Assembly: GCA_014695345.1 (NCBI GenBank)
Contig: JACJOC010000086.1
Location: 186,001 to 250,000, forward strand
Direction: 5' to 3'
Source: Cyanobacteria bacterium FACHB-471
Lineage (GTDB): Bacteria; Cyanobacteriota; Cyanobacteriia; Elainellales; Elainellaceae
DNA: 64,000 nt
Numbering within the stretch: position 1 is the stretch's first letter; every line of letters starts with the position of its first letter. The notes under the pieces are model-generated. The model worked only from the letters and a program-made list of their open reading frames with translations, did no database searches and was not told the origin of the DNA. Both the position numbers and the translations under genes were made by a program. Shown here piece after piece: positions 34,205-43,445 of the stretch.

Positions 34205-34558
34205 CTACTGCCTCTCCATATCTTTTTTCACGGATTGGGTTTGCTCAGCAATCCAGTTTAGATAAGGCTGTGAACCTGCCAAAATTGGAAGAGCAATAAT
34301 TTCGGGAACCTCGTAGGAGTGAATTTCGCGAATTTTAGCTTCCAGGTCAGCAAATTGGTTCAGGTCAGTTTTAATCATCAGTTGCCATTCTTCTTCCTGG
34401 TGAACCTTGCCCTGCCAGGTGTAAACAGACTGAATCGGCATGATGCTCACACAAGCTGCAAGACGAGCTTGAATCAGGGTGTGGGCGATCGCCTCTGCCT
34501 CTGCCCTTGAAGCTGCCGTAACTAGCACCACCCCATATTGATTAAGATTCTGAGTCAT
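34205..34558 (-). CDS. cutA: Divalent-cation tolerance protein CutA
   Basis: A 117-residue protein with the CutA1 pattern: VVLVTAASRAEAEAIAHTLI, LAACVSIMPIQSVYTWQGKV, EEEWQLMIKT and the HSYEVPEIIALPI motif. CutA forms very stable trimers of ferredoxin-like fold and is linked to copper tolerance, although its exact role is unsettled. The last dozen residues are a charged tail. The gene is divergent from metH (about 120 bp apart). Confidence 0.93.
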   Translation of the reverse strand: MTQNLNQYGVVLVTAASRAEAEAIAHTLIQARLAACVSIMPIQSVYTWQGKVHQEEEWQLMIKTDLNQFADLEAKIREIHSYEVPEIIALPILAGSQPYLNWIAEQTQSVKKDMERQ

Positions 34559-34680
34559 CCTAAATTTTCAACAATTAGACAGCAAACATTGCGTATTTCC
34601 ATCCTATGCTCAGCAGAAATGGGGTGAGGTTGATAATCTAGAACTTATCTGGATTTTCTGCCCAAAGGTCATTTCCCCTT

Positions 34681-37600
34681 ATGACGACAAATTCTTTTCT
34701 TTCCCGCCTACATAGCCCCGATCGCCCCGTAATCGTGTTTGATGGGGCAATGGGTACGTCACTTCAGACACAAAACCTGACGGCTGAGGACTTTGGCGGC
34801 GCAGAATATGAGGGCTGCAATGAGTATTTGGTAGAAACCAAGCCCGGAGCGGTGGAACAGGTACACCGAGAATTTTTAGAAGCCGGGGCAGACGTGATCG
34901 AAACCGATACGTTCGGCGCTGCCTCTATCGTGCTAGCAGAGTATGACCTGGCAGATCAGGCTTACTCGCTCAACAAAAGAGCGGCTGAATTAGCAAAACG
35001 GGTCGCAGCGGAGTACTCTACGCCTGAAAAGCCGCGATTTGTCGCAGGATCAATGGGCCCAACCACGAAGCTGCCGACATTGGGACACATCGACTACGAC
35101 ACGATGAAGGCATCCTTCGCAGAGCAGGCAGAAGGGCTATTTGACGGCGGCGTAGATCTATTCATTGTGGAAACTTGCCAGGACGTACTACAAATTAAGG
35201 CAGCGCTGAATGCGATTGAGGAGGTCTTCCAGAAGAAAGGAGAGCGGCGATCGCTGATGGTTTCCGTGACGATGGAACTTCAGGGCACGATGCTGGTCGG
35301 CTCCGATGTCAGCGCCATGTTATCTATTCTGGAACCTTACCCAATTGACATCCTGGGGCTAAACTGCGCTACTGGTCCCGATCGCATGGCAGAACACATT
35401 CGCTATTTGTCTGCTAATTCGCCCTTCGTCATCTCCTGCATTCCCAATGCTGGAATTCCTGAAAACGTTGGTGGACACGCTCACTACAAACTCACCCCTC
35501 TGGAACTGCGAATGGCTCTGATGCACTTCGTTGAGGATTTGGGTGTGCAAGTGGTTGGTGGTTGCTGTGGCACCCGACCCGATCACATTCGTCAGTTAGC
35601 AGAAGTTGCGCCAACGCTGACTCCGAAGCAACGGGAGGTTAGGGAGGCAGGGGTTAGGGAACAAGCTGCCACACCCCACACCCTACACCCCAAACCCTAT
35701 TCCCCCAACTACACCCCTGCTGCGGCCTCGATCTATACTGCTCAGCCTTACGACCAGGACAACTCCTTTCTAATTGTTGGAGAGCGGCTGAATGCGAGTG
35801 GCTCGAAGAAGTGTCGGGATTTGCTGAATGCGGAAGATTGGGATGGGTTGGTGTCGTTGGCAAAAGCGCAGGTGCGAGAAGGGGCGCACGTTTTGGATGT
35901 CAACGTTGACTACGTTGGACGTGACGGGGTGCGCGATATGCGAGAACTGGTGTCGCGCCTGGTGACGAATGTGACGCTGCCGCTGATGCTGGACTCGACT
36001 GAGTGGCAAAAGATGGAAGCGGGGCTGAAGGTGGCAGGCGGCAAGTGCTTGCTCAACTCGACCAACTACGAGGACGGCGACGAGCGCTTCTTTAAGGTGT
36101 TGGAACTAGCGAAGCAGTACGGCGCGGGAGTCGTTGTCGGTACGATTGATGAGGAAGGGATGGCGCGAACAGCGGAGAGGAAATTTGCGATCGCCCAACG
36201 CGCCTACCGAGATGCTTTAGAGTTTGGCATTCCAGCTTACGAAATCTTCTACGACCCCTTAGCGTTACCCATTTCTACCGGGATTGAAGAGGATCGGGCG
36301 AATGGCAAAGCGACAATCGATGCAATCCAGCGAATTCGGGCAGAGTTACCGGGATGTCACATTGTTTTGGGCATTTCCAATGTCTCCTTTGGTTTGAATC
36401 CAGCGGCACGGATGGCGTTGAACTCGATGTTTTTGCATCTGTCGATGGAGGTGGGGCTAGATGCGGCAATTGTCAGCCCTAACAAAATTTTGCCGCTCGC
36501 CAAGATTGACCCCAAACCTCAGGAAGTGTGCCGTCAACTGATCTTTGATGAGCGTAAGTTTGAAGGGGATATTTGCGTTTACGACCCGCTAGCAGAGTTA
36601 ACCACACTGTTTGAAGGGGCGACGACGAAGCGCGATCGCAGCCAAGACGAAAACCTGCCTGTGGAAGAGCGGCTCACCCGCCACATCATTGACGGCGAAC
36701 GAATTGGGCTAGAAGAACAGCTCACCAAAGCGCTAGAAAAATACCCGCCCCTAGAAATCATCAACACCTTTTTGCTTGATGGCATGAAAGTCGTCGGTGA
36801 ACTGTTTGGTTCCGGGCAGATGCAGCTTCCTTTCGTGCTGCAATCCGCAGAAACGATGAAAGCCGCCGTTGCTTACCTGGAACCCTTCATGGAAAAGGAA
36901 GATTCCAGTCAGGCAAAAGGCACCTTCATCATTGCCACCGTTAAAGGCGACGTTCACGACATCGGCAAGAATCTAGTCGATATTATCCTGTCGAACAACG
37001 GCTACAAGGTGATTAACCTGGGCATCAAGCAGCCCGTTGACAACATCATTGACGCCTACGAAACCCATAAAGCCGACTGCATTGCTATGAGCGGCTTGCT
37101 GGTCAAATCAACCGCCTTCATGAAAGAAAACCTGGAGGTATTCAACGAACGCGGCATCACCGTTCCTGTGATTCTGGGTGGCGCAGCCCTCACCCCCAAA
37201 TTTGTCTACGAAGATTGCCAAAACACCTATAAAGGCAAAGTGATCTATGGCAAAGATGCCTTCTCAGATCTGCACTTCATGGACAAACTGATGCCCGCCA
37301 AAGCCCAGGCAAACTGGGACGACCTCCAGGGCTTCCTCAACGAAGTCAGTACGCCAGAAACCAGCGCACAACCCCAATCCCCTCCAACCCCTACCCCCCA
37401 GTCCCTAGCCTCTAGCCCCCAAACTCCTGAAGACACCCGACGCTCCGAAGCCGTTCCCCTGCTCACTCCCCCTGCTCCTCCCTTCTGGGGTACCAAAATC
37501 TTGCAGCCCACAGACATTCCCTTTGAGGAACTGTTTGCCTATCTAGATTTGCAGGCATTGATCGCAGGACAGTGGCAATTCCGCAAACCCAAAGAGCAGT

Positions 37601-38295
37601 CTCGTGAGGACTATGACCAGTTCTTAGCAGACAAGGTTTACCCGATTCTGGAAACCTGGAAACAGCAGGTTGTAGAGCAGAATTTGCTGCATCCTCAGGT
37701 AGTTTATGGCTATTTCCCTTGTCAGTCTGAAGGAAATTCGCTTCACCTGTACGATCCGGCAATTCCTGTAGACGTATTGCAAAAAGGGGAATCGGAAGCA
37801 ATTGCCACCTTCAACTTCCCGCGTCAGCGATCGCTCCGTCGCCTCTGCATTGCTGACTTCTATGCATCTAAAGAGAGCGGAATGATCGATGTATTCCCCA
37901 TGCAAGCCGTTACCGTTGGCGAAGTCGCCACAGAATACGCCCAAAAGCTGTTTGGCTCTAACCAATACACCGACTATCTCTATTTTCACGGGCTAGCGGT
38001 GCAGGTGGCAGAAGCAGTAGCGGAGTGGACTCACGCTCGAATTCGTCAGGAGCTAGGCTTTGACGCGGAGGAGCCGGATAACATTCGGGACATTCTAGCT
38101 CAGCGCTATCGTGGCTCACGCTATAGCTTTGGCTATCCGGCTTGCCCCAACATTCAAGATCAGTACAAGTTACTGGAATTGCTGGGGGGCGATCGCATTC
38201 ACCTGCACATGGACGAAAGCGAGCAGCTTTACCCAGAGCAATCGACAACGGCGATCGTGGCTCATCATTCGGTGGCAAAGTACTTTAGCGCTTAG
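34681..38295 (+). CDS. metH: Cobalamin-dependent methionine synthase
   Basis: A 1204-residue enzyme that methylates homocysteine using 5-methyl-THF and B12. Domains in order: homocysteine-binding barrel (1 to about 310) with zinc cysteines in LNCATGP and [10 protein letters not shown]; pterin-binding barrel (about 360-625, [15 protein letters not shown]); B12-binding module (about 660-890) with the lower-ligand His in DVHDIGKN; and the C-terminal AdoMet reactivation domain (about 945-1190). Two linkers are unusually long and of low complexity (about 318-355 and 895-945). The metK gene nearby belongs to the same cycle. No cobalamin riboswitch is seen in the short upstream gap. Confidence 0.95.
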   Translation: MTTNSFLSRLHSPDRPVIVFDGAMGTSLQTQNLTAEDFGGAEYEGCNEYLVETKPGAVEQVHREFLEAGADVIETDTFGAASIVLAEYDLADQAYSLNKRAAELAKRVAAEYSTPEKPRFVAGSMGPTTKLPTLGHIDYDTMKASFAEQAEGLFDGGVDLFIVETCQDVLQIKAALNAIEEVFQKKGERRSLMVSVTMELQGTMLVGSDVSAMLSILEPYPIDILGLNCATGPDRMAEHIRYLSANSPFVISCIPNAGIPENVGGHAHYKLTPLELRMALMHFVEDLGVQVVGGCCGTRPDHIRQLAEVAPTLTPKQREVREAGVREQAATPHTLHPKPYSPNYTPAAASIYTAQPYDQDNSFLIVGERLNASGSKKCRDLLNAEDWDGLVSLAKAQVREGAHVLDVNVDYVGRDGVRDMRELVSRLVTNVTLPLMLDSTEWQKMEAGLKVAGGKCLLNSTNYEDGDERFFKVLELAKQYGAGVVVGTIDEEGMARTAERKFAIAQRAYRDALEFGIPAYEIFYDPLALPISTGIEEDRANGKATIDAIQRIRAELPGCHIVLGISNVSFGLNPAARMALNSMFLHLSMEVGLDAAIVSPNKILPLAKIDPKPQEVCRQLIFDERKFEGDICVYDPLAELTTLFEGATTKRDRSQDENLPVEERLTRHIIDGERIGLEEQLTKALEKYPPLEIINTFLLDGMKVVGELFGSGQMQLPFVLQSAETMKAAVAYLEPFMEKEDSSQAKGTFIIATVKGDVHDIGKNLVDIILSNNGYKVINLGIKQPVDNIIDAYETHKADCIAMSGLLVKSTAFMKENLEVFNERGITVPVILGGAALTPKFVYEDCQNTYKGKVIYGKDAFSDLHFMDKLMPAKAQANWDDLQGFLNEVSTPETSAQPQSPPTPTPQSLASSPQTPEDTRRSEAVPLLTPPAPPFWGTKILQPTDIPFEELFAYLDLQALIAGQWQFRKPKEQSREDYDQFLADKVYPILETWKQQVVEQNLLHPQVVYGYFPCQSEGNSLHLYDPAIPVDVLQKGESEAIATFNFPRQRSLRRLCIADFYASKESGMIDVFPMQAVTVGEVATEYAQKLFGSNQYTDYLYFHGLAVQVAEAVAEWTHARIRQELGFDAEEPDNIRDILAQRYRGSRYSFGYPACPNIQDQYKLLELLGGDRIHLHMDESEQLYPEQSTTAIVAHHSVAKYFSA

Positions 38296-38319
38296 GTGGT
38301 GGGGATTTCTCTTGTTTCT

Positions 38320-38349
38320 CTCGTTCCTGGCTTCTAGCCAGGAAACGAG
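38320..38349 (+). terminator. Hairpin after metH
   Basis: CTCGTTCCTGGCT (38320-38332) pairs with AGCCAGGAAACGAG (38336-38349) with one bulged base and a three-base loop, 24 bp after the metH stop. Confidence 0.65.
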
Positions 38350-38434
38350 GCAAAAGATTTAGGAGAAACCTTCCTCTGCCGAAATTTTTATGCTATCGCT
38401 GTATCAAACAACAGCCCCTCTCTCCCCCGCCCCT

Positions 38435-40591
38435 ATGAAAGCCAGCGAAGTTCTAAGCCGTTACGCTGCCGGAGAACGAGACTTTCGCCGCGCTAACCTG
38501 CGGGGACAGTCGCTTAAGGGACAGAATCTCTCTGGGTCAGACTTTAGCGAGGCAGATATTCGGGGTGCAAGCTTTGCTCAAGCTCAGCTACGGGGCGCAA
38601 ACTTTACGCGGACTGTTGCTGGAGTGCAGCGACGCTGGGTAGCTGGGCAACTGCTGCTCCTGCTGGTGATTACGTCCCTAGCAGGAGTGCTGCAAGGCTA
38701 CTTTGGCTACTTCATTGCCTTATACTTTCCCTACTGGTGGGACTCCGACTACGACTGGGATTACTTTACCCTAGACCTGGCTGTCACAGCCGCTTACTTC
38801 ATTACCATTCTGGCTACGTTCATAGCGATCGCTCGTCAGGGTTTTACAGCTAGGGCCGCTAGCACGATCGCCGTTGCAGTTGCAGTTGCAGTTGCAGTTG
38901 CAGGCGCGGGCGTAGACGCAGTTGCAGGCGCAGGCGCAGGCGCAGTTGCAGTTGCAGGCGCAGGCGCGGGCGCGGGCGCAGGCGCAGGCGTAGTCGCAGT
39001 TGCAGTTGCAGTCGCAGGTGCAGTTGCAGTTGCAGTTGCAGTTGCAGTCGTAGTCGCAGCCGCCGTCGCCGTCGCAGGTGCAGGCGCAGTCGTAGGCGTG
39101 GGCGCAGGCGCAGTTGCAGGCACAGGCGCAGGTGCAGTTGCAGTCACAGTTGCAGTTGCAGTTGCAGCCGCAGTCGCAGCCGCAAGTCTGCTGCTGGGCC
39201 TTTATTGCAGCCGTCATGCCCTCAAAGGTGATGAAAAATTTGCGCTGCTTCCCAGCTTTGGCATTGCCTTTGCGGCGCTGGGCGGCACTCGCTTTTACGG
39301 GGCTGACCTGGCGGGCGCTAACTTCACGGGTGCCAAGCTAAAAAGCACCAACTTTCGGGCAGCAACGCTGACTCACGTTTGCTGGCACAGCGCCCAAAAG
39401 CTAGATCGCGCCAGAGTGGGTGATTCCATTTTGACGAATGCAGCCGTTCTCGACCTGCTTACCAGCCGCAACGGGTATAACAAGTCTTATGTCGATGCGA
39501 ATCTGCGGGGCGCAAACCTAAATGGGGTCAACCTCAATGCCGCTAATCTGAAATGGGCAGACCTGAGCGATGCCACATTGCAGCAAGCCAACCTGCGTGA
39601 TATCAATTTGCGCGAAGTTCTGGCGATTGGCACCGATTTTACTGGGGCTTACCTCACTGGAGCCTGCTTGGAAGCTTGGAACATTGACCACACGACCAAA
39701 CTCGATCAGGTGGACTGTCAGTATGTCTTTTTGCTAGAGCATCCTAACGAGTTGGGTAACCGCGAACGTCGCCCCCACGACCCGGACGAGATGTTTAAGC
39801 CCGGGGATTTTGAAAAGCTCTATCGCAAGATGATCAATGTGGTGCAAGTGCTGTTTCGCAACGGCATGAACAGTACCGCCTTTGCTGCGGCCTTCCAGGA
39901 ATTGATGGCAGAGCATCCCGACATCAGCTATGACTCAATTCAGGCGGTTGAACGTAAAGGCGACGATGCGCTCGTCACCCTAGAAGTTTCTGAGACGGCT
40001 GACAAAGCTGAAATTTCTCGCAGTTTGCAAGCGGCTTATGCCGACAAAGTTTGTCAGCTAGAAGCCAGAGTGGAGCAGCTACAGCTCCACGCCGCTGATC
40101 TGAAAGAAGTCGCCCTGGCACAAACCGCGCAAAAGGCACAGATTTTTAATCAACTCGTTGGAGGAGGTCAAGCCGTGCAGGAAACCCACGATTCTAGTCA
40201 AAACATTAATGTGGGCAGAGATTTTACGCTCACAGGTTCAACGCTCAACCTGGGCGAAATTAGCGGCAGCGTGACGAACACGATTAACCAGTTGCCCGAT
40301 GATGGAGGTGGCGATCGCCCCACTCTAAAAGAGCTACTCACTCAACTGCAAGTGGCGATCGAAACCGATGCTGACCTGCCTGACCCCGACAAAGCCGACC
40401 TGCTAGAGCAGGTGCAAAACTTAGCAGCGGCACAGCAAACCGAAGAACCCGCTCAGAAAGAGGGATTGGTGCGAAGGGCAAAGAAGATGTTTGAGGCGAC
40501 TTTGAAAGGTTTACCGGAGACGGCAAAGATTGCAGAGGCGTGCAGCAAACTCTTACCGATGATTTTGCGGGTATTAGGGGTTCCGGTTTAG
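38435..40591 (+). CDS. Pentapeptide-repeat membrane protein with hexanucleotide-encoded Ala/Val/Gly segment
   Basis: About 718 residues. The start MKASEVLSRYAAGERDF matches the common N-terminus of cyanobacterial pentapeptide proteins, so I prefer the ATG at 38435 to the in-frame ATG at 38390. A first pentapeptide block (A(N/D)LxG type) covers about 15-60. Two hydrophobic helices follow, then a stretch of about 104 residues made almost only of Ala, Val and Gly encoded by a hexanucleotide array (38873-39184), long enough for several membrane passes. A second pentapeptide block covers about 295-420. The C-terminal region has a coiled coil, a NINVGRDFTLTGSTLNLGEI beta motif and a helical end domain. 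The function is unknown; it is likely a membrane-anchored scaffold. Confidence 0.8.
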   Translation: MKASEVLSRYAAGERDFRRANLRGQSLKGQNLSGSDFSEADIRGASFAQAQLRGANFTRTVAGVQRRWVAGQLLLLLVITSLAGVLQGYFGYFIALYFPYWWDSDYDWDYFTLDLAVTAAYFITILATFIAIARQGFTARAASTIAVAVAVAVAVAGAGVDAVAGAGAGAVAVAGAGAGAGAGAGVVAVAVAVAGAVAVAVAVAVVVAAAVAVAGAGAVVGVGAGAVAGTGAGAVAVTVAVAVAAAVAAASLLLGLYCSRHALKGDEKFALLPSFGIAFAALGGTRFYGADLAGANFTGAKLKSTNFRAATLTHVCWHSAQKLDRARVGDSILTNAAVLDLLTSRNGYNKSYVDANLRGANLNGVNLNAANLKWADLSDATLQQANLRDINLREVLAIGTDFTGAYLTGACLEAWNIDHTTKLDQVDCQYVFLLEHPNELGNRERRPHDPDEMFKPGDFEKLYRKMINVVQVLFRNGMNSTAFAAAFQELMAEHPDISYDSIQAVERKGDDALVTLEVSETADKAEISRSLQAAYADKVCQLEARVEQLQLHAADLKEVALAQTAQKAQIFNQLVGGGQAVQETHDSSQNINVGRDFTLTGSTLNLGEISGSVTNTINQLPDDGGGDRPTLKELLTQLQVAIETDADLPDPDKADLLEQVQNLAAAQQTEEPAQKEGLVRRAKKMFEATLKGLPETAKIAEACSKLLPMILRVLGVPV
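38873..39184. repeat. Hexanucleotide array (GTTGCA/GGCGCA variants), about 52 units
   Basis: A 312-bp run of in-frame six-base units of the form G-K-Y-G-C-A, mixed GTTGCA, GGCGCA, GTCGCA, GGTGCA and GTAGGC variants. It encodes alternating Val-Ala and Gly-Ala pairs inside the pentapeptide-repeat protein. Unit gain or loss would always keep the reading frame. Confidence 0.95.
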
Positions 40592-40617
40592 GAAGCGTAA
40601 CTCCTGCTCATTAATGT

Positions 40618-40692
40618 GTAGGGTGTGTTAGCGACAGCGTAACGCACTGAGTGGTGAATGATGCGTTACGGCGATCGCCTAACGCATCCTAC
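40618..40692. repeat. Imperfect palindromic repeat
   Basis: The ends GTAGGGTGTGTTAG and CTAACGCATCCTAC are inverted with mismatches, and the inner GCGTAACGCA and TGCGTTACG arms also pair. This GTAGGRTGCGTTA-type palindrome is a frequent dispersed repeat in cyanobacteria. Confidence 0.6.
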
Positions 40693-40822
40693 GAGATCTA
40701 TTCAGCAGCTATGCGCGATCGCCAAGCAGCTATGCGGAACCGTAAAGGAGCTGTGCGGAACTATCGAGCAGCTATACAAAATTGTAAAGAAGCTAATCAC
40801 TCCTTTAAAGCGTGAAGGGTAG
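40661..40822 (+). CDS. Candidate 53-residue heptad-repeat peptide
   Basis: An ORF from the ATG at 40661 to the TAG at 40820-40822. Its first 15 codons lie partly in the palindromic repeat. The rest is encoded by a degenerate array of exactly 21-bp units and reads QLCAIAK QLCGTVK ELCGTIE QLYKIVK KLITPLK, with Leu and Val/Ile/Ala at coiled-coil a and d positions. A hairpin overlaps the stop. No Shine-Dalgarno is evident before the ATG. It may be a real coiled-coil micropeptide, the tail of a decayed gene or an accident of the repeat. I do not recognise a family. Confidence 0.35.
   Translation: MRYGDRLTHPTRSIQQLCAIAKQLCGTVKELCGTIEQLYKIVKKLITPLKREG
40707..40795. repeat. Degenerate 21-bp tandem array
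   Basis: The core AGCTATGCG or a close variant begins at 40707, 40728, 40749, 40770 and 40791, exactly 21 bp apart each time. The unit bodies have diverged. Confidence 0.75.
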
Positions 40823-40848
40823 CCCGGCAAAGCCACTCTACCCTTCAC
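40812..40848 (+). terminator. Hairpin overlapping the stop of the heptad ORF
   Basis: GTGAAGGGTAG (40812-40822) pairs perfectly with CTACCCTTCAC (40838-40848). Confidence 0.55.
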
Positions 40849-40939
40849 ACAACGCATCTATAGAAAAAGCACGCCTTACCCAAGTTTGTAAAACGTGCTG
40901 ATTGGAGAGACACCACAACTAAATCTGCGGTCTGTACCT

Positions 40940-41566
40940 CTAGCGTTCTACATACGTTGCAACGCGAGGAGTCCGAGTGCCAGCCGAAGCTCCAATCAGG
41001 GAAGCAGCTAAGCTCAACAAAGAACCAATCACAAACGACCAACCTGCTTTAGCAGCGTTGCCTGCAATGTCGCGAGTTTCTTGAGGTGTTGTATTAGCTA
41101 CACTGGGGTCAGGAACTTCTACACCACCGGCAGGCTGCACCTGATTAATGACTTCTCCAGCGTTAGACGCAACAATGCCAAAGAGTCCCGACACACCGCT
41201 GGTAAGCAACCATGCACTGAGAGCCAAGGTGGTTGCCCAAAGGATTGCACCATTCAACAGACCGGTGTTGCGGTTCATGGGTCCGCAACTCCGAGCCATC
41301 ACCCAGCTACCCAAAAATAGCGAGATTAATAAACTAATGACTGTCCAGATGCCAACAGCAGTGCCCACCTCTCCAGCAGCACTGTTAGGCGCGTTTGAAC
41401 CTGCAAGCGTCGTTAGACCGATCGCCGCTCCAAGCGCGCTTAAAATCAACTGCGATACCAAAGCAATAACCAGACCAGCAAGGATGGGACCCCATCTAAC
41501 CCGGTCGTGATAATCTGTGGCTGCAACAACGGGCTCTACTACACCGGGCCGATTTGCATATGTCAT
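40940..41566 (-). CDS. Multi-helix membrane protein, unknown function
   Basis: A 208-residue protein from the ATG at 41566 (MTYANRPGVVEPVV; an upstream in-frame start at 41587 is less likely, since GGGAG sits suitably before 41566). It has four or five helices: WGPILAGLVIALVSQLILSAL, GIWTVISLLISLFLGSWVMA, AILWATTLALSAWLL and SFVIGSLLSLAASLIG. Ala/Gly-rich helices with VARxxGP loops resemble small cyanobacterial membrane proteins annotated as hypothetical. No function can be assigned. Confidence 0.7.
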   Translation of the reverse strand: MTYANRPGVVEPVVAATDYHDRVRWGPILAGLVIALVSQLILSALGAAIGLTTLAGSNAPNSAAGEVGTAVGIWTVISLLISLFLGSWVMARSCGPMNRNTGLLNGAILWATTLALSAWLLTSGVSGLFGIVASNAGEVINQVQPAGGVEVPDPSVANTTPQETRDIAGNAAKAGWSFVIGSLLSLAASLIGASAGTRTPRVATYVER

Positions 41567-41692
41567 ACAAGTGAACTCCCTTGCCAATTCGTTTTTCTAG
41601 CAGTTATCTGAGCCTCTACTTTAGGATCAGTCCACTGCTCTTTTTCTCTCCCCTGAGGGGAGGTCACGGCTCTTTCGGAAGGGAGAATTCTG

Positions 41693-42019
41693 TTAGCGCA
41701 GCCGGACGGCTGTTCCGGTGGCGGTAATCAGCAACAGGGCTCCAGTTTCGTCAATGTTAATGGTGCCTGTGTCTATTTCGATACCGATGACTGCATTGGC
41801 ACCTAGTCGCTCAGCACGTAGCCCCAGTTCGGCGATCGCCTCTTGCTGCCCCTTTTCAAACACTCGCTCGTAGCTGGCAGTGCGCCCTCCAATAATGTCG
41901 CGAATTCCAGCAAAAAAATCTCTCAGCGCGTTGCTGCCGTAAACCACTTCTGCCGTGACGACTCCCAGGTAAGATTCGACCACTGCTCCCTGAATTACGT
42001 CAGTTGTTGATAAAATCAT
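41693..42019 (-). CDS. YbjQ/UPF0145 family protein
   Basis: A 108-residue protein with the family pattern MILSTTDVIQG, YLGVVTAEVVYGSNALRDFFAGIRDIIGG and ERLGANAVIGIEID. Members form pentameric rings and are often annotated as heavy-metal-binding, but no reaction is established. It is monocistronic. Confidence 0.9.
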   Translation of the reverse strand: MILSTTDVIQGAVVESYLGVVTAEVVYGSNALRDFFAGIRDIIGGRTASYERVFEKGQQEAIAELGLRAERLGANAVIGIEIDTGTINIDETGALLLITATGTAVRLR

Positions 42020-42248
42020 TCCCTTGCCCTCTCACAAGATTCTTTCATGACACTACCATTCTGCGATCAGACAACGATCAAGCGGATCAAATCATGCCTG
42101 GGAGTCAAGGTCTTGTGTCTGGATATGTTTCTCGGCAGATTTCTGTTCTAGAAATTCGTTTAACCTGTCATCGTAAATGAGTCCTGATCTGGTTTTCAGA
42201 TCGCTGTAGCTAATCAACAAAGTAAACAACGGTAGGAAATGCGCGGGG

Positions 42249-43430
42249 TTGGCTGTGAATAAGCAAGCTGTGAATAAACAAGCTGTCGGTGGTGCCATCT
42301 GTCAAGCCATAAACTGGCCACGATCGGCTGCATTGATGACATTGACAGCCAGTGTAGTCATGTCGGGGCTGTTGGGGGCGATTGCTCAACCCACTCAAGC
42401 TCAGGTACAGGGTCGGCAAACGCAGGGTGTTCTGCTGGCGCAAAATAACAATCGGCAGCTTAATGATCTGCTGCGGCAAGGGCGGCAACAGGTTAATGCA
42501 GGAGATTATGCAGGAGCACTGGCGACCTATCAGCAAGCCGCTAGCATCGACCCAGAAAATGCCCGCATCTTCTCAGGAATCGGCTACTTGCAGGCGCGGC
42601 AAAATAACTACCAGGAGGCGGCAACGGCTTATCAGCAGGCGATCGCCCTGGACAACGATAATGCCGCTTTTTACTACGCCCTGGGTTACAGCCTGGCAAA
42701 TCTGGAGGACTACAGCGGAGCTGCCGAAGCATACCGCCGAAGCACTCAGCTAGAACGCAACAACGTTGATGCTTACCTCGGCTTGGGGGTTGTACTAGTT
42801 CGGCAAGAAGACTATGAAGGCGCACTGCAAGCCTATCAGCAGGTAGCAGCTTTGAACCCCAACAATGCAGTCGTGTTTGAGTCAATGGGGTCTGTGCTAA
42901 TTCAGCAAGAACGGTATACAGAAGCAGTGGAGACCCTCCGACGGGCCTTGCAGCTCAACCCGCGCCGGGGCAGTATTCAGCTAAATTTAGGGGTAGCTCT
43001 GGTAAATTCAGGTGACCTTGCGAATGGATTGGCCGCCTTTGAACAAGCCGCTAGCCTGGAACCGCGCAATGCTCAAATTCACTTGCAAATTGGTGACATC
43101 TTTAGGGCTCAAGGAAATTTAGACCAGGCGCTTGTGTCCTATCAGCGGGGTGCTTCAGCAGAACCAAATTCACCAGAGGCACAAGCCCTGATCGGCAGCG
43201 TTCTGTTGGAAAAGGGAGATTATCTGCGGGCGATTGTGGCGTATCGGCGGCTGGTCGAGCTTGCCCCTCAAAATCCAGAAGGATTTTATGAGCTAGGGTT
43301 GGCGCTGCAAGGGCGCGATCGCACGGATGAAGCGATCGCCAATTTAGAACAGGCACTCACGCTCTATCAACAGCAAAACAATGCCGAAGGCGTGGCAAAG
43401 GTAGAAGAAGTGCTGGATGAAATTCGCTAA
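42249..43430 (+). CDS. TPR-repeat protein, probably exported
   Basis: A 393-residue protein. The N-terminus has a duplicated VNKQA unit, then a signal-like helix (about 27-46) ending PTQAQ, then nine to ten tetratricopeptide repeats from about residue 68 (AGDYAGALATYQQAASIDPENA and successors). The TTG at 42249 is given as start, but in-frame GTG codons at 42255 and 42270 and an ATG at 42336 just before the signal helix are alternatives. TPR proteins are interaction scaffolds. The next gene starts 15 bp after its stop, so the two form an operon with a lipase-like alpha/beta hydrolase. Confidence 0.8.
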   Translation: MAVNKQAVNKQAVGGAICQAINWPRSAALMTLTASVVMSGLLGAIAQPTQAQVQGRQTQGVLLAQNNNRQLNDLLRQGRQQVNAGDYAGALATYQQAASIDPENARIFSGIGYLQARQNNYQEAATAYQQAIALDNDNAAFYYALGYSLANLEDYSGAAEAYRRSTQLERNNVDAYLGLGVVLVRQEDYEGALQAYQQVAALNPNNAVVFESMGSVLIQQERYTEAVETLRRALQLNPRRGSIQLNLGVALVNSGDLANGLAAFEQAASLEPRNAQIHLQIGDIFRAQGNLDQALVSYQRGASAEPNSPEAQALIGSVLLEKGDYLRAIVAYRRLVELAPQNPEGFYELGLALQGRDRTDEAIANLEQALTLYQQQNNAEGVAKVEEVLDEIR

Positions 43431-43445
43431 GTTGGATAGAAACCC

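Larger units (their letters stand above)
40592..40939. other. 348-bp intergenic region with repeats
   Basis: It holds an imperfect palindromic repeat (40618-40692, ends GTAGGGTGTGTTAG and CTAACGCATCCTAC), a 21-bp-period array that reads as a heptad peptide (40661-40822) and a hairpin (40812-40848). A weaker hairpin (AGCACG..CGTGCT, about 40866-40901) may end the minus-strand gene that stops at 40940. Confidence 0.6.

Noticed and set aside
38771-39217. Long opposite-strand ORFs rich in Cys/Asn or Thr/Ala across the hexanucleotide array
   Set aside because: They arise because a hexamer repeat is open in several frames. The plus-strand frame has flanking pentapeptide domains, so it is the real gene.
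38771-40800. CRISPR array
   Set aside because: The hexamer and 21-bp repeats have no unique spacers of regular length, and no cas gene is present in the window.
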